Position numbers and translations under genes: made by a program
Source of the DNA: Campylobacter lari
GTDB taxonomy: Bacteria > Campylobacterota > Campylobacteria > Campylobacterales > Campylobacteraceae
Length of the DNA: 64,000 bases
NCBI RefSeq assembly: GCF_900638335.1
Contig: NZ_LR134508.1
Span: forward strand, 1,426,001 to 1,490,000
Reading direction: 5' to 3'
The notes under the pieces: generated by a model
Seen by the model: the letters and a program-made list of their open reading frames with translations, nothing else
The model's database searches: none
Told to the model about the DNA's origin: nothing
Part shown: piece by piece, positions 56,792 to 64,000 of the stretch
How positions within the stretch are numbered: the first letter of the stretch is position 1
How the letters are laid out: the number at the start of each line of letters is the position of its first letter

Positions 56792-56898
56792 TGCCTTCTC
56801 TTAGACCTGTGCAATGCTATTTTTAAGCACCGCTTCAGGGTGGGAACACAGCAGAGCACTTAGACTTAGTGTGTGCCGCAGTCATCTGGGAGAAGGTT
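56792..56898 (+). ncRNA. ffs: Signal recognition particle RNA (small type)
   Basis: The ends CCTTCTC (56794-56800) and GAGAAGG (56890-56896) pair to close a rod-like RNA. Its tip holds the SRP core: CTTCAGG, a GTG/CAC stem with GGAA tetraloop, then AGCAG (about 56833-56853). This is the Ffh-binding domain of bacterial SRP RNA. It lies in the gap between two minus-strand genes and is transcribed from the opposite strand. Confidence 0.85.
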
Positions 56899-58122
56899 TT
56901 AAAGTTTAAAATACCCTTTAATATCCTCACAAATTCTAAAGAAATTTACCCCATTAATAGTCGGATTTGTTTTAAAATACTCATACATTCCTAAAAAACC
57001 ATTTTCAAGCTCTTTAGACTTTACTCCATAGCTAATTGACAAAGCTGCTTCTATAAAAGCTGCTAGTTTATCACAATACTTCAAAGCCTTTCCATCAATA
57101 GCCTTAAAACGATCCTCATTAACCGCATCTAAACTACCGCTATAAACACTTGGTTTATTATTAAAAATACGATTTTCAAATTCATTTTTTACAAAGGAAC
57201 TTTCTTCATTTTGTCCTTCTCTAATACCAAGTATATAACTAAATTCTTCCCTGAAAGATAGTGGTATAAAAGGTAAAATTTTCTCATTAATAAGCTTCAT
57301 TTCATACTCATTGATAATCTCATTTAAACCATCTATGCCATATTTTACCGGAGAGATGATATCTCTAGTTAAACTTTCAGGTAAATCATGAAACAAAGCG
57401 CAATAAAAATTGCTTTCTATTCTACCATCGCATGCTTTTACTTCTAAAGAATAAAAATAAGACAAAATAGCCACCACAAGCATATGTCCTAAAACCGCAG
57501 TTTCTGGAATCCTTGGAGTTTGTGCCCATCTTTTTTGAAAACGCAAACGTCCGCTTAGATCGATTATTTTAGAAATTTTTTGATTAAGAGCGATTTTTCT
57601 TGCTCCGATTAGTTCATAATAGTCTTCTAATTCTTCTTCAACCTTAGCCTTAATCTCATCAATATCACTTAAAAACGAGCTAGTTTGATAAACTATATTA
57701 AACTCCCACTTTGTCGCGAAATACGAAGCAGCTTTTAAAATAAGCCTTTCTTTTGCATAATCTTTACCTTGTAAAAAAAGCTCATAGCGTTTTAAAAACT
57801 CACCATTTTCAATATCTTGAATCATCGGTGCGATTTTACTTAACACCCAAGCACTTACTTGCTCGTTTTTTGCACGTGTTATCTCATGATACACATCAGG
57901 GCGTATATCAGTCACTACTACCCTGCTTAAAAACTCAAAAATACCCGCTTCTATGATAAAACGCATATTGACATCTTTTTCTATTTTAGCAATGAAATAA
58001 GCAATGATGAATTTATGCGCTTGTTTATCAAGCTCAACTAAATTTGTCATTCTAGGATAATCATTCCATCTTGATATAGAAGCTGCTTTAAAAATATGTT
58101 CTATTAATTCTACGCTAATCAT
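56899..58122 (-). CDS. HD-domain hydrolase (YfbR-like)
   Basis: A 407-residue soluble protein. The metal-binding HD pattern is visible as LGHMLVVAILSYF (first His, about 208), then ALFHDLPESLTRDIISPVK (His-Asp, about 236-254). An N-terminal region with KQAHKFIIAYFIAKIEKD looks like a second, more diverged helical HD-like half. Relatives act on nucleotides, but the substrate is not predictable. It overlaps nothing and lies downstream of the cfbp operon. Confidence 0.82.
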   Translation of the reverse strand: MISVELIEHIFKAASISRWNDYPRMTNLVELDKQAHKFIIAYFIAKIEKDVNMRFIIEAGIFEFLSRVVVTDIRPDVYHEITRAKNEQVSAWVLSKIAPMIQDIENGEFLKRYELFLQGKDYAKERLILKAASYFATKWEFNIVYQTSSFLSDIDEIKAKVEEELEDYYELIGARKIALNQKISKIIDLSGRLRFQKRWAQTPRIPETAVLGHMLVVAILSYFYSLEVKACDGRIESNFYCALFHDLPESLTRDIISPVKYGIDGLNEIINEYEMKLINEKILPFIPLSFREEFSYILGIREGQNEESSFVKNEFENRIFNNKPSVYSGSLDAVNEDRFKAIDGKALKYCDKLAAFIEAALSISYGVKSKELENGFLGMYEYFKTNPTINGVNFFRICEDIKGYFKL

Positions 58123-58205
58123 TTATTTCCTTTTTTTGCTGTGATTTTACTTTATTTTGTAATCTTTAGCAAATTTTAGATATATTTGAAAATGAATTAG
58201 AATGA

Positions 58206-59186
58206 TTAAAAACTTTCTTTATTGCTTAATTTGAGATAAATTGCCTCATTTTTACTAAGCTCTTTGTGATGATAAATACTAAAAATATGTCCTTCCAAAC
58301 TCACATTTAGCTCATAAAAATCCCCATAAAACACGCACTCTAAAACGCTAGCTTTTAAAGGAGTTTGTGAAGTTGAAATTTGTATATCATTAGGGCGTAA
58401 AATGCCATTTTTACTTTGCAAATATGCTTTGAATTTCTCATCTAAAATTGTCTTTGGATCTATAAAAAATGCCTCACCTAAAAAGCAAGCACTATCTATA
58501 TTTTTAGGCTTATAAAAAAGTTCTTTAGCGCTTCCATAGTCTAAAATTTTCCCATCCTTAATCAAAGCGATATTATCTGATAAATAAAAAGCATCGTCTT
58601 TATCATGCGTGACAAAAATAGCACTAAGCTTGTGCTCTTTTAAGATATTTTTGATTTCTTTGCGCATTTTAACACTTAAAGTATGATTTAAATTTGAAAA
58701 AGGCTCATCAAAAAGTATGATTTTTGGTCTTGCAACTATGGTTCTTGCTAACGCTACTCTTTGGGCTTGCCCACCGCTTAGTTCATTTGGATAGCGCTTT
58801 AAAAGTGTGTTTAAATTTAAAATTTCTAAAACTTCATCAAGCCTTTGTTTTTGCTCGTTTTTACTTAAAGAGCTTATACCAAAACATATATTTTCTTCTA
58901 CATTTAAATGCGGAAACAAAGCATAATCTTGAAACAAAACCCCCACATCACGCTCTTGTGGGGCTAAATACACATTCTTAGAAGCAACTAGTTTATCCCC
59001 TATACAAATACTACCATCATTGATTTCAAAAAAACCTGCTATACAACCAAGCAAAGAACTCTTACCACAACCACTTTCTCCTAAAATGCTGACAATCTCA
59101 CCTTCTCTTAAACTCAAAGAAATTCCTTTTAAAACTTCTGTTTTTCCAAAAGATTTGTAAAGATTGTCAATTTTTAAGATTTCCAT
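58206..59186 (-). CDS. cfbpC: Ferric iron ABC transporter ATPase
   Basis: A 326-residue ATP-binding protein. Walker A GESGCGKSSLLG, signature LSGGQAQRVALART, Walker B IILFDEPFSNL and the switch His in FVTHDKDDAF are intact. A C-terminal regulatory domain follows. It is the FbpC partner of the iron-uptake operon; its start overlaps the cfbpB stop by one base. Confidence 0.93.
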   Translation of the reverse strand: MEILKIDNLYKSFGKTEVLKGISLSLREGEIVSILGESGCGKSSLLGCIAGFFEINDGSICIGDKLVASKNVYLAPQERDVGVLFQDYALFPHLNVEENICFGISSLSKNEQKQRLDEVLEILNLNTLLKRYPNELSGGQAQRVALARTIVARPKIILFDEPFSNLNHTLSVKMRKEIKNILKEHKLSAIFVTHDKDDAFYLSDNIALIKDGKILDYGSAKELFYKPKNIDSACFLGEAFFIDPKTILDEKFKAYLQSKNGILRPNDIQISTSQTPLKASVLECVFYGDFYELNVSLEGHIFSIYHHKELSKNEAIYLKLSNKESF

Positions 59187-60769
59187 TATTGTCCTTTTTG
59201 GTTGTTTTTATTTTGCAAATAATGCATTAAAAATGTAGGGATAATCCCAAATAACACTATAATCAAAGATGGCAAAGAAACATTATAAATTAACTCATTT
59301 TCACTATAAGCAAACACAAGTGATGAAAGCGTTTGAAAGCCTGAAGGTGAAAGTATAGTCGAAATAGGCAATTCTTTTAAAATATCCACACAAATAATCA
59401 CCACAGCCAAAGCTAAGTAATGCTTCATCAAAGGAAAATGAATTTGAGCAAAAATTTTAAATGGTTTTGATTTTAAGGTTAAATTTGCATAGTCTATATT
59501 TTTAGAAATTCGCTCATAGCCTGATTGAGTTGCAAAAATCCCTGAAGCTAAAAATCTTACAAAATACCCAAAAAACAACACTAAAAATCCACCACCTATG
59601 GCATATTCAAAAGATAAAAGATCAAAAATATAATTTAACACACCCAAAACCACTAAAATTCCCACAGCTACCACAGCTCCAGGTAAAGAATACCCCAAAG
59701 TCGTAAGCCAAAGGATGATTTTAGAAGCTTTTGTATCATTTAAACGCACCACAAAACACAAATAAAATGCCACCCCTACAATGGCAAAAGAACTCGCCAA
59801 AGCCACGCTAAGACTATAAAATGCAGGTGTTAAGACATTGCTTAAATTTTGCATAAAATCAAACCCAGCCCAATAAACAAGCCATACAATAGGCACGACA
59901 AAGGCTAAAAACGCCACCAAAAAACACCATAAAAAGGCCAAAAACGCCTTAATGCCTTTTAACTCATCTTTTGGAGTAGGTAAAAATACATTTTGATTAA
60001 AACCTTTTTTACCTCTTTGAATTTTTTCTAAAAGCATTAAAAGCGCGATAAACACAAGCAAAGCCACACTCAAAGCCACAGCACTGACTTCATCACCGCC
60101 ACTTCCCCATGTTCTAAAAATTCCCGCACTAAAAGTATCTACGCCAAAATACGCCACCAAGCCATAATCACTCAAAACTTCCATAGCTACCAATAGCAAA
60201 GCACCCACTATACCCACACGGCAAAATGGCAAAATCACCTTAAAAAATGTTTTTAAATTAGAAGCTTTAAGTGTTTTAGCACTTAAAATGATATTTCCAA
60301 GTCCATAAGCAAAGGTATTTTTAGCAAAAAAATACACATAAGGATAAAGCGCAAAAGATAAAATCACGATCACACCATAAGCATTCATGATATCTATACG
60401 CCTATCAACACCTAAAAGCGTGGGAATTAAACCTTGAAATTCAAACAAATCAATCCAAACAAAACCCATCACATAAGAAGGTATTGCCAAAGGTAAAATC
60501 AAAAACCATTCAAAAAATTTCGAGCCAAAAAATTTATAAAAAGCTATCAAATAAGCACTAACTAAACCTATAATCAAACACAATACTAAAGTCCCAAATA
60601 ATATAAAAGCACTACCAAAAATATATCGTGGCAAGACATTTTTACTCAAATGTTTTAAGGTATTAATATCTATAAAAGGAAGATGTAAGATGATAGCAAG
60701 TATAGGCAGTATGATTAAACTACAGAAAAAAAAGGTGGCAAAAGACCACCTTAGGCTTAAAAATTTCAA
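59186..60769 (-). CDS. cfbpB: Ferric iron ABC transporter permease
   Basis: The 527-residue permease is of the fused FbpB type, with about twelve membrane segments in two homologous halves. Each half has an EAA-like cytoplasmic loop (around ASNLKTFFKVILPFCRVG and SKPFKIFAQIHFPLMKHY). It carries Fe3+ across the inner membrane from the periplasmic binding protein CfbpA encoded 17 bases upstream. Confidence 0.93.
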   Translation of the reverse strand: MKFLSLRWSFATFFFCSLIILPILAIILHLPFIDINTLKHLSKNVLPRYIFGSAFILFGTLVLCLIIGLVSAYLIAFYKFFGSKFFEWFLILPLAIPSYVMGFVWIDLFEFQGLIPTLLGVDRRIDIMNAYGVIVILSFALYPYVYFFAKNTFAYGLGNIILSAKTLKASNLKTFFKVILPFCRVGIVGALLLVAMEVLSDYGLVAYFGVDTFSAGIFRTWGSGGDEVSAVALSVALLVFIALLMLLEKIQRGKKGFNQNVFLPTPKDELKGIKAFLAFLWCFLVAFLAFVVPIVWLVYWAGFDFMQNLSNVLTPAFYSLSVALASSFAIVGVAFYLCFVVRLNDTKASKIILWLTTLGYSLPGAVVAVGILVVLGVLNYIFDLLSFEYAIGGGFLVLFFGYFVRFLASGIFATQSGYERISKNIDYANLTLKSKPFKIFAQIHFPLMKHYLALAVVIICVDILKELPISTILSPSGFQTLSSLVFAYSENELIYNVSLPSLIIVLFGIIPTFLMHYLQNKNNQKGQ

Positions 60770-60786
60770 ATTTTATTTTTCCTTAA

Positions 60787-61791
60787 TTATTTCCATTGAA
60801 CTTCATCAAAAATCATTAAAGCTTCTTTAGCATTACCCCAGTAAGCTTCAAAATTTGGCTTTTCGATTTTAAACTCACCCCATGATTGTAAAATTTTAGC
60901 AGGTTTTACTTCTTTATTTACCGGATATTCATAATTTTGGTTTGTTAAAATTTCTTGTGCTTCTTTTGAAAGCATAAACTCGATAAATTTCACCGCAGCT
61001 TCTTTATTTTTAGAAGTTTTTAAAACACCTATACCGCTTACATTGATATGTGTTCCTCTACCATCTTGGTTTGGAAAAATCACTTTCACTGAATTTGCAG
61101 CTTCAATATCTTTAGGATTTTTTGAATTTGCTAAATGTCCTAGATAATAACTATTTGATATAGCTACATCGCCTTCTTTTGCATAAATTGCACGAATTTG
61201 ATCACGGTCCCCACCTTTTGGAGTGCGTGCAAGATTATTTGCTATGCCTTGCGCCCATTCTTTTGCTTTTTCTTTACCCAAAGTATCAATCATAGCACTT
61301 AACAAAGAGATATTATAAACATTATTTGAACTTCTCACTAAAACTTTACCTTTAAATTTAGGGTCAGTTAAATCCTCATAAGTTTTAATCTCTCCATCTT
61401 TAACTCTATCTTTAGAAGCAATGATGATTCTTGCTCTTGTTGTAAAAGCATACCATTCGTTGTTTTTACCTCTTAATTCTTTTGGAGAAAGTTTTTCTAA
61501 TTCAGGCGAACTAACTGAAACAAAAAGATTATTTGTACGAACTTGTTCTAAATTTCCCGCATCAGCAGTCATAAATAAATCAGCTTTTGAATTTTTACCC
61601 TCAACCTCTAATCTTTTAGCAAGCTCATTAGCTTTAGCTTGCACCACATTTACACTAATGCCTGTTTTTTCTTGAAATAATTTGAAAATTCCTTTATCAG
61701 AATCATAATGACGATGAGAATAAATCGTAAGCTCTTGAGCACTTAAACTCATAGCAGCTAGTAAAGATAGTAAAACTACTTTTGCTTTCAT
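60787..61791 (-). CDS. cfbpA: Periplasmic ferric iron-binding protein
   Basis: A 334-residue extracytoplasmic solute-binding protein with signal peptide ending SLSAQE. The family Tyr pair that coordinates iron is in SNSYYLGHL, and ELTIYSHRHYDSDKGIF is the typical N-terminus of ferric-binding proteins. It is first in cfbpABC. A Fur-box-like sequence overlaps its -10 region. Confidence 0.94.
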   Translation of the reverse strand: MKAKVVLLSLLAAMSLSAQELTIYSHRHYDSDKGIFKLFQEKTGISVNVVQAKANELAKRLEVEGKNSKADLFMTADAGNLEQVRTNNLFVSVSSPELEKLSPKELRGKNNEWYAFTTRARIIIASKDRVKDGEIKTYEDLTDPKFKGKVLVRSSNNVYNISLLSAMIDTLGKEKAKEWAQGIANNLARTPKGGDRDQIRAIYAKEGDVAISNSYYLGHLANSKNPKDIEAANSVKVIFPNQDGRGTHINVSGIGVLKTSKNKEAAVKFIEFMLSKEAQEILTNQNYEYPVNKEVKPAKILQSWGEFKIEKPNFEAYWGNAKEALMIFDEVQWK

Positions 61792-61819
61792 TTTATAAAT
61801 TTCCTTAATTTAAATTTTG

Positions 61820-61845
61820 AAATTGATAAGGATTATTATATTAAT
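61820..61845 (-). promoter_or_regulatory. Candidate Fur box over the cfbpA promoter
   Basis: AATTGATAAGGATTATTATA partly matches the GATAAT-ATTATC Fur pattern. On the minus strand it overlaps a TATAAT -10 box (61840-61835) for cfbpA. Iron repression by Fur is expected for this transporter; the site itself is only a moderate match. Confidence 0.45.
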
Positions 61846-61907
61846 AATTCACTTTATATTTACTTAAATTGATATACATAATCATTTTAAAATAAAATCA
61901 TACAAAA

Positions 61908-61921
61908 TTAACATAAATCAA
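61908..61921 (+). promoter_or_regulatory. CRP/FNR-family (NssR-like) site upstream of the globin
   Basis: TTAAC-ATAA-ATCAA, a CRP/FNR-type dyad, is centred about 32 bases before the middle of the TATAAT at 61944-61949. This is near -41.5 from the inferred start, the class II activator position. In C. jejuni the CRP/FNR-family regulator NssR activates this globin gene under nitrosative stress. Confidence 0.6.
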
Positions 61922-61943
61922 GATATTTTTTCTCCTTTTTATA

Positions 61944-61949
61944 TATAAT
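61944..61949 (+). promoter_or_regulatory. -10 box for the globin gene
   Basis: A perfect TATAAT followed by a 32-base leader with an AAGGAGAAAAA ribosome site. No -35 is visible, consistent with activator dependence. Confidence 0.6.
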
Positions 61950-61981
61950 TTTTTTAAGTTTTCATTTTAAAAGGAGAAAAA

Positions 61982-62410
61982 ATGACACAAGAGCAAATTC
62001 AAATCATCAAAGATTGCGTGCCGGTTTTACAAAAAAATGGTGAAGTTTTAACTAAAGAATTTTATAAAATCATGTTCGAAGAATATCCTGAAGTAAAACC
62101 TATGTTTAATATGGAAAAACAAGCCTCAGGCGAACAACCAAAAGCTTTGGCAATGGCTATTTTAATGGCAGCAAAAAATGTAGAAAATTTAGAAAATATG
62201 AGAAGCTTTGTTGATAAAGTAGCTATCACTCATACAAAATTAAATGTCAAAGAAGAACATTACCCTATAGTCGGCGCTTGTCTTTTAAAGGCTATTAAAG
62301 TAGTACTAAATGCAGATGAAACTACGCTAAAAGCTTGGGAAGAAGCTTACAAAGCTATTGCACAATTTTATATAGATATTGAAAAAGAAATTTATGCAAA
62401 AGCTAAGTAA
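61982..62410 (+). CDS. cgb: Single-domain haemoglobin
   Basis: The 142-residue globin matches the Cgb/Vgb family without a reductase domain. The N-terminal helices end in YPEVKPMFNMEKQ. The proximal His is in AITHTKLNVKEEHYPIVG, and the C-terminal helix is EAYKAIAQFYIDIEKEIY. In C. jejuni Cgb detoxifies nitric oxide. Monocistronic, with a long terminator hairpin right after the stop. Confidence 0.93.
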   Translation: MTQEQIQIIKDCVPVLQKNGEVLTKEFYKIMFEEYPEVKPMFNMEKQASGEQPKALAMAILMAAKNVENLENMRSFVDKVAITHTKLNVKEEHYPIVGACLLKAIKVVLNADETTLKAWEEAYKAIAQFYIDIEKEIYAKAK

Positions 62411-62441
62411 CAATAGGCTTTGAATTTTCAAAGCCTATTGT
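62410..62441. terminator. Bidirectional terminator between cgb and the GlcG-like gene
   Basis: A perfect 14-bp stem (62410-62423 with 62428-62441) with a 4-base loop, followed by AAAAA on plus (TTTTT on minus is upstream). It overlaps both convergent stop regions. Confidence 0.75.
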
Positions 62442-62908
62442 AAAAATGCTATCCCTGCTTTAGCTATTTTTGCATCCTCATCTAAGTGTGCTCCACCTAC
62501 ACCTATGCCACCAACAATAACTCCATCTATAAAAATCGGTACCCCACCAGGCATAATGGAAAATTTATCATCCAAATAACGAATATCTTCAGGTATTTTA
62601 CCCTCTTTTACACCTTTAAAAATGACCGCTGTTTCTCTTTTTTGTGAAGTAGCCGTGTAAGCTTTTTTATAACTAGCATTAAGCGTATGCACACCCGCTT
62701 TATCATCTCTTAAAACTGCTAAAATTTGACCAGATTTATCCACTATAGTAATACTTACATGAAAGCCATTTTTTCTTGCTTCATTTTTTGCAAGATCCAA
62801 AATCCCTTCAACCATTTGCGTAGTTAGCACAGGCTCTTTTACAAGCTCAAAAGATTTTGCCATTAGACTTACTCCTAAAAATACACATAAAATGAGTAAT
62901 TTTTTCAT
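62435..62908 (-). CDS. Exported GlcG/HbpS-family protein
   Basis: A 157-residue protein with signal peptide [13 protein letters not shown], followed by a GlcG/HbpS (DUF336) domain. [19 protein letters not shown] and the glycine-rich end [21 protein letters not shown] are diagnostic. Some relatives bind haem or cobalamin; the ligand here is unknown. It lies just downstream of an ABC exporter gene on the same strand (9-base gap), so they are probably cotranscribed. Confidence 0.88.
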   Translation of the reverse strand: MKKLLILCVFLGVSLMAKSFELVKEPVLTTQMVEGILDLAKNEARKNGFHVSITIVDKSGQILAVLRDDKAGVHTLNASYKKAYTATSQKRETAVIFKGVKEGKIPEDIRYLDDKFSIMPGGVPIFIDGVIVGGIGVGGAHLDEDAKIAKAGIAFLQ

Positions 62909-62917
62909 TTTTTTCCT

Positions 62918-64000
62918 TTAAAATTTTTCTACTGCATTTTTTGCTAGTTCTTTTATATCGCCTTTTAACTCTTGTATTTGACCATTTTGTGCGAGTAAAA
63001 TTCTATCGGCCATATCAAAATACACATCATCATGAGTTATAGCAAATATAGTAATACCTTTTTGCTTTAAAAGCGGCAAAAGCTTGGTATAAAAAAACCT
63101 TCTAAACATAGGATCTTGATCAGCTGCCCACTCATCTAAGATCAAAATATCCCTTTTTTCAAGCAAAGCATTAAGCATAGCAAGACGCTTTTTTTGTCCA
63201 GCCGAAAGCTTTATAGTGCTAAAAACATTTCCCACAAGTTCTACTTTTTCATTTAGCTCTAAAATTTCAAGCCAGTATGCTAAATCCTTTTTGCTAAATT
63301 TCTCATCTTCTAAAACATGCTCAAACAAATGAAAATCACTAAAAATCGCACTAATTAAACTTCTATACTCATAAATATTTTCTGAAGTTATTTTTTCATC
63401 ATCTAAAAAAATATCCCCTTCAAAGTCTGTAAAAAGCCCAGCCAAAATCATAGAAAAAGTAGATTTACCACTACCATTTTTACCTATTAAAAATACACAT
63501 TCACCTTTTTTAAGTTCAAAATTTACAGGTTTTAGTGCAAATTTTTCATTGTATGCAAAAGATACATCTTTAAAAGAAAGTTTTTGCCAAGTTTTGTTAT
63601 TTTGACTGAGTTTAAACTCATGAGAATAATTTTCTAAATTTAAATTTGAAATTTTATCTAAAGCGATTTTTGCCATCATAAGCGTAGGAAAACTTCCTAT
63701 CATGGCTCCAAGTGGTGCTCTTAAAAAAAGCACACTTAAAGCTATAGTCGTAGCACTTTGCAAACTAGCAAGTTCATAGCTTAAAGCTATATAAAACTCC
63801 ACTCCTACTAAAGCTAGCATAGCGCTATTGCTCCAATTATTAGATAAAATATGCAAGATATTTCCCATAGTAGAGCTTTTTTTCTTTTTTAGGGCATTTT
63901 TTTCAAACTCATTTTCATAATAATGCTTTGCTCTCAAAGGATTTAGGGTTAATTCTTTATGTCCTTGTAAAATATTTTGATAGTTTTTTTGCAAAGCATC
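62918..64000 (-). CDS. ABC exporter, YojI/SyrD-like, C-terminal part, runs off the right edge
   Basis: The frame stays open to the window edge, so at least 360 residues are present and the N-terminus is missing; a TTG at 63994 is inside the gene, not its start. HKELTLNPLRAKHYYENEF and membrane segments precede the nucleotide-binding domain. That domain has Walker A GKNGSGKSTFSM, a modified signature LSAGQKKRLAML, and Walker B ILILDEWAADQDP. The WAADQDP after Walker B is typical of cyclic-peptide/siderophore exporters of the YojI/SyrD/PvdE group. Substrate unknown. Confidence 0.85.
   Translation of the reverse strand, partial: DALQKNYQNILQGHKELTLNPLRAKHYYENEFEKNALKKKKSSTMGNILHILSNNWSNSAMLALVGVEFYIALSYELASLQSATTIALSVLFLRAPLGAMIGSFPTLMMAKIALDKISNLNLENYSHEFKLSQNNKTWQKLSFKDVSFAYNEKFALKPVNFELKKGECVFLIGKNGSGKSTFSMILAGLFTDFEGDIFLDDEKITSENIYEYRSLISAIFSDFHLFEHVLEDEKFSKKDLAYWLEILELNEKVELVGNVFSTIKLSAGQKKRLAMLNALLEKRDILILDEWAADQDPMFRRFFYTKLLPLLKQKGITIFAITHDDVYFDMADRILLAQNGQIQELKGDIKELAKNAVEKF

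Overview
The window comes from a very AT-rich epsilonproteobacterium, almost certainly a Campylobacter. The gene content, the gene order and the sigma-54/sigma-28 flagellar promoters all fit that genus. The blocks terC-purN-nnr...def-clpP-tig-folE-fliI, nifS-nifU, aroC-rnc-rnhA-dnaG, mscS-canB-yccA-secG-frr-pyrE-nrdB, dba-dsbI, typA-fliK-flgD-flgE and cfbpABC all resemble C. jejuni loci as I remember them, but joined in a different order. A C. lari-group species is plausible; the sequence alone does not prove the species.

Layout. 1-781: the start of an unrecognised CDS running off the left edge. 876-1316: five tRNA genes on the minus strand (Pro-His-Arg-Arg-Leu in transcript order) behind a clear sigma-70 promoter. 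1402-11090: a tightly packed ten-gene minus-strand run from tig to terC, covering protein folding and turnover, peptide deformylation, a degenerate GGDEF protein, a ComM-like ATPase, a NYN-LOTUS protein, RmuC, NAD(P)HX repair, PurN and TerC. 11200-15081: folE-fliI, then three small or orphan genes each with its own flagellar-class promoter. 15209-19906: nifS-nifU, two nhaA genes and tRNA-Glu. 19971-20365: a decayed acetyltransferase. 20362-25264: a minus-strand housekeeping group with aroC, rnc, rnhA and a LapB-like TPR protein. 25339-28175: dnaG and a PP-loop ATPase. 28200-37957: a chemoreceptor, a G9 tract, and the penicillin-binding protein 1C/alpha-2-macroglobulin pair. 38056-38773: two tandem small exported paralogues. 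38770-47723: MscS channel, beta-carbonic anhydrase, BI-1 protein, secG, frr, pyrE, an RDD protein, nrdB, dba-dsbI and pcm. 47720-48170: a second decayed acetyltransferase. 48222-51426: alpha-carbonic anhydrase, a membrane protein and typA. 51542-56284: a flagellar hook block. 56792-56898: SRP RNA. 56899-64000: an HD protein, the cfbpCBA iron transporter, a globin, a GlcG-like protein and the end of a peptide-exporter-type ABC protein.

Main themes. The flagellar genes stand out most. Four sigma-54 sites and one sigma-28 site can be read directly, and they drive poorly characterised genes (112, 162, 59 and 381 aa) alongside fliK, flgD and flgE. The 112-aa protein looks like a free-standing copy of a domain inside the neighbouring FliK. 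FlgD and FlgE appear to share an inserted domain of about 75 residues. These within-locus duplications are the most novel signals in the window. The right end is an iron/nitrosative-stress neighbourhood: cfbpA has a candidate Fur site and the divergent globin has a CRP/FNR-family site centred about 41 bases before its inferred start. Carbonic anhydrases of two unrelated classes, two NhaA antiporters and an MscS channel suggest attention to pH, CO2 and osmotic conditions. No insertion sequence, prophage or CRISPR array was seen.
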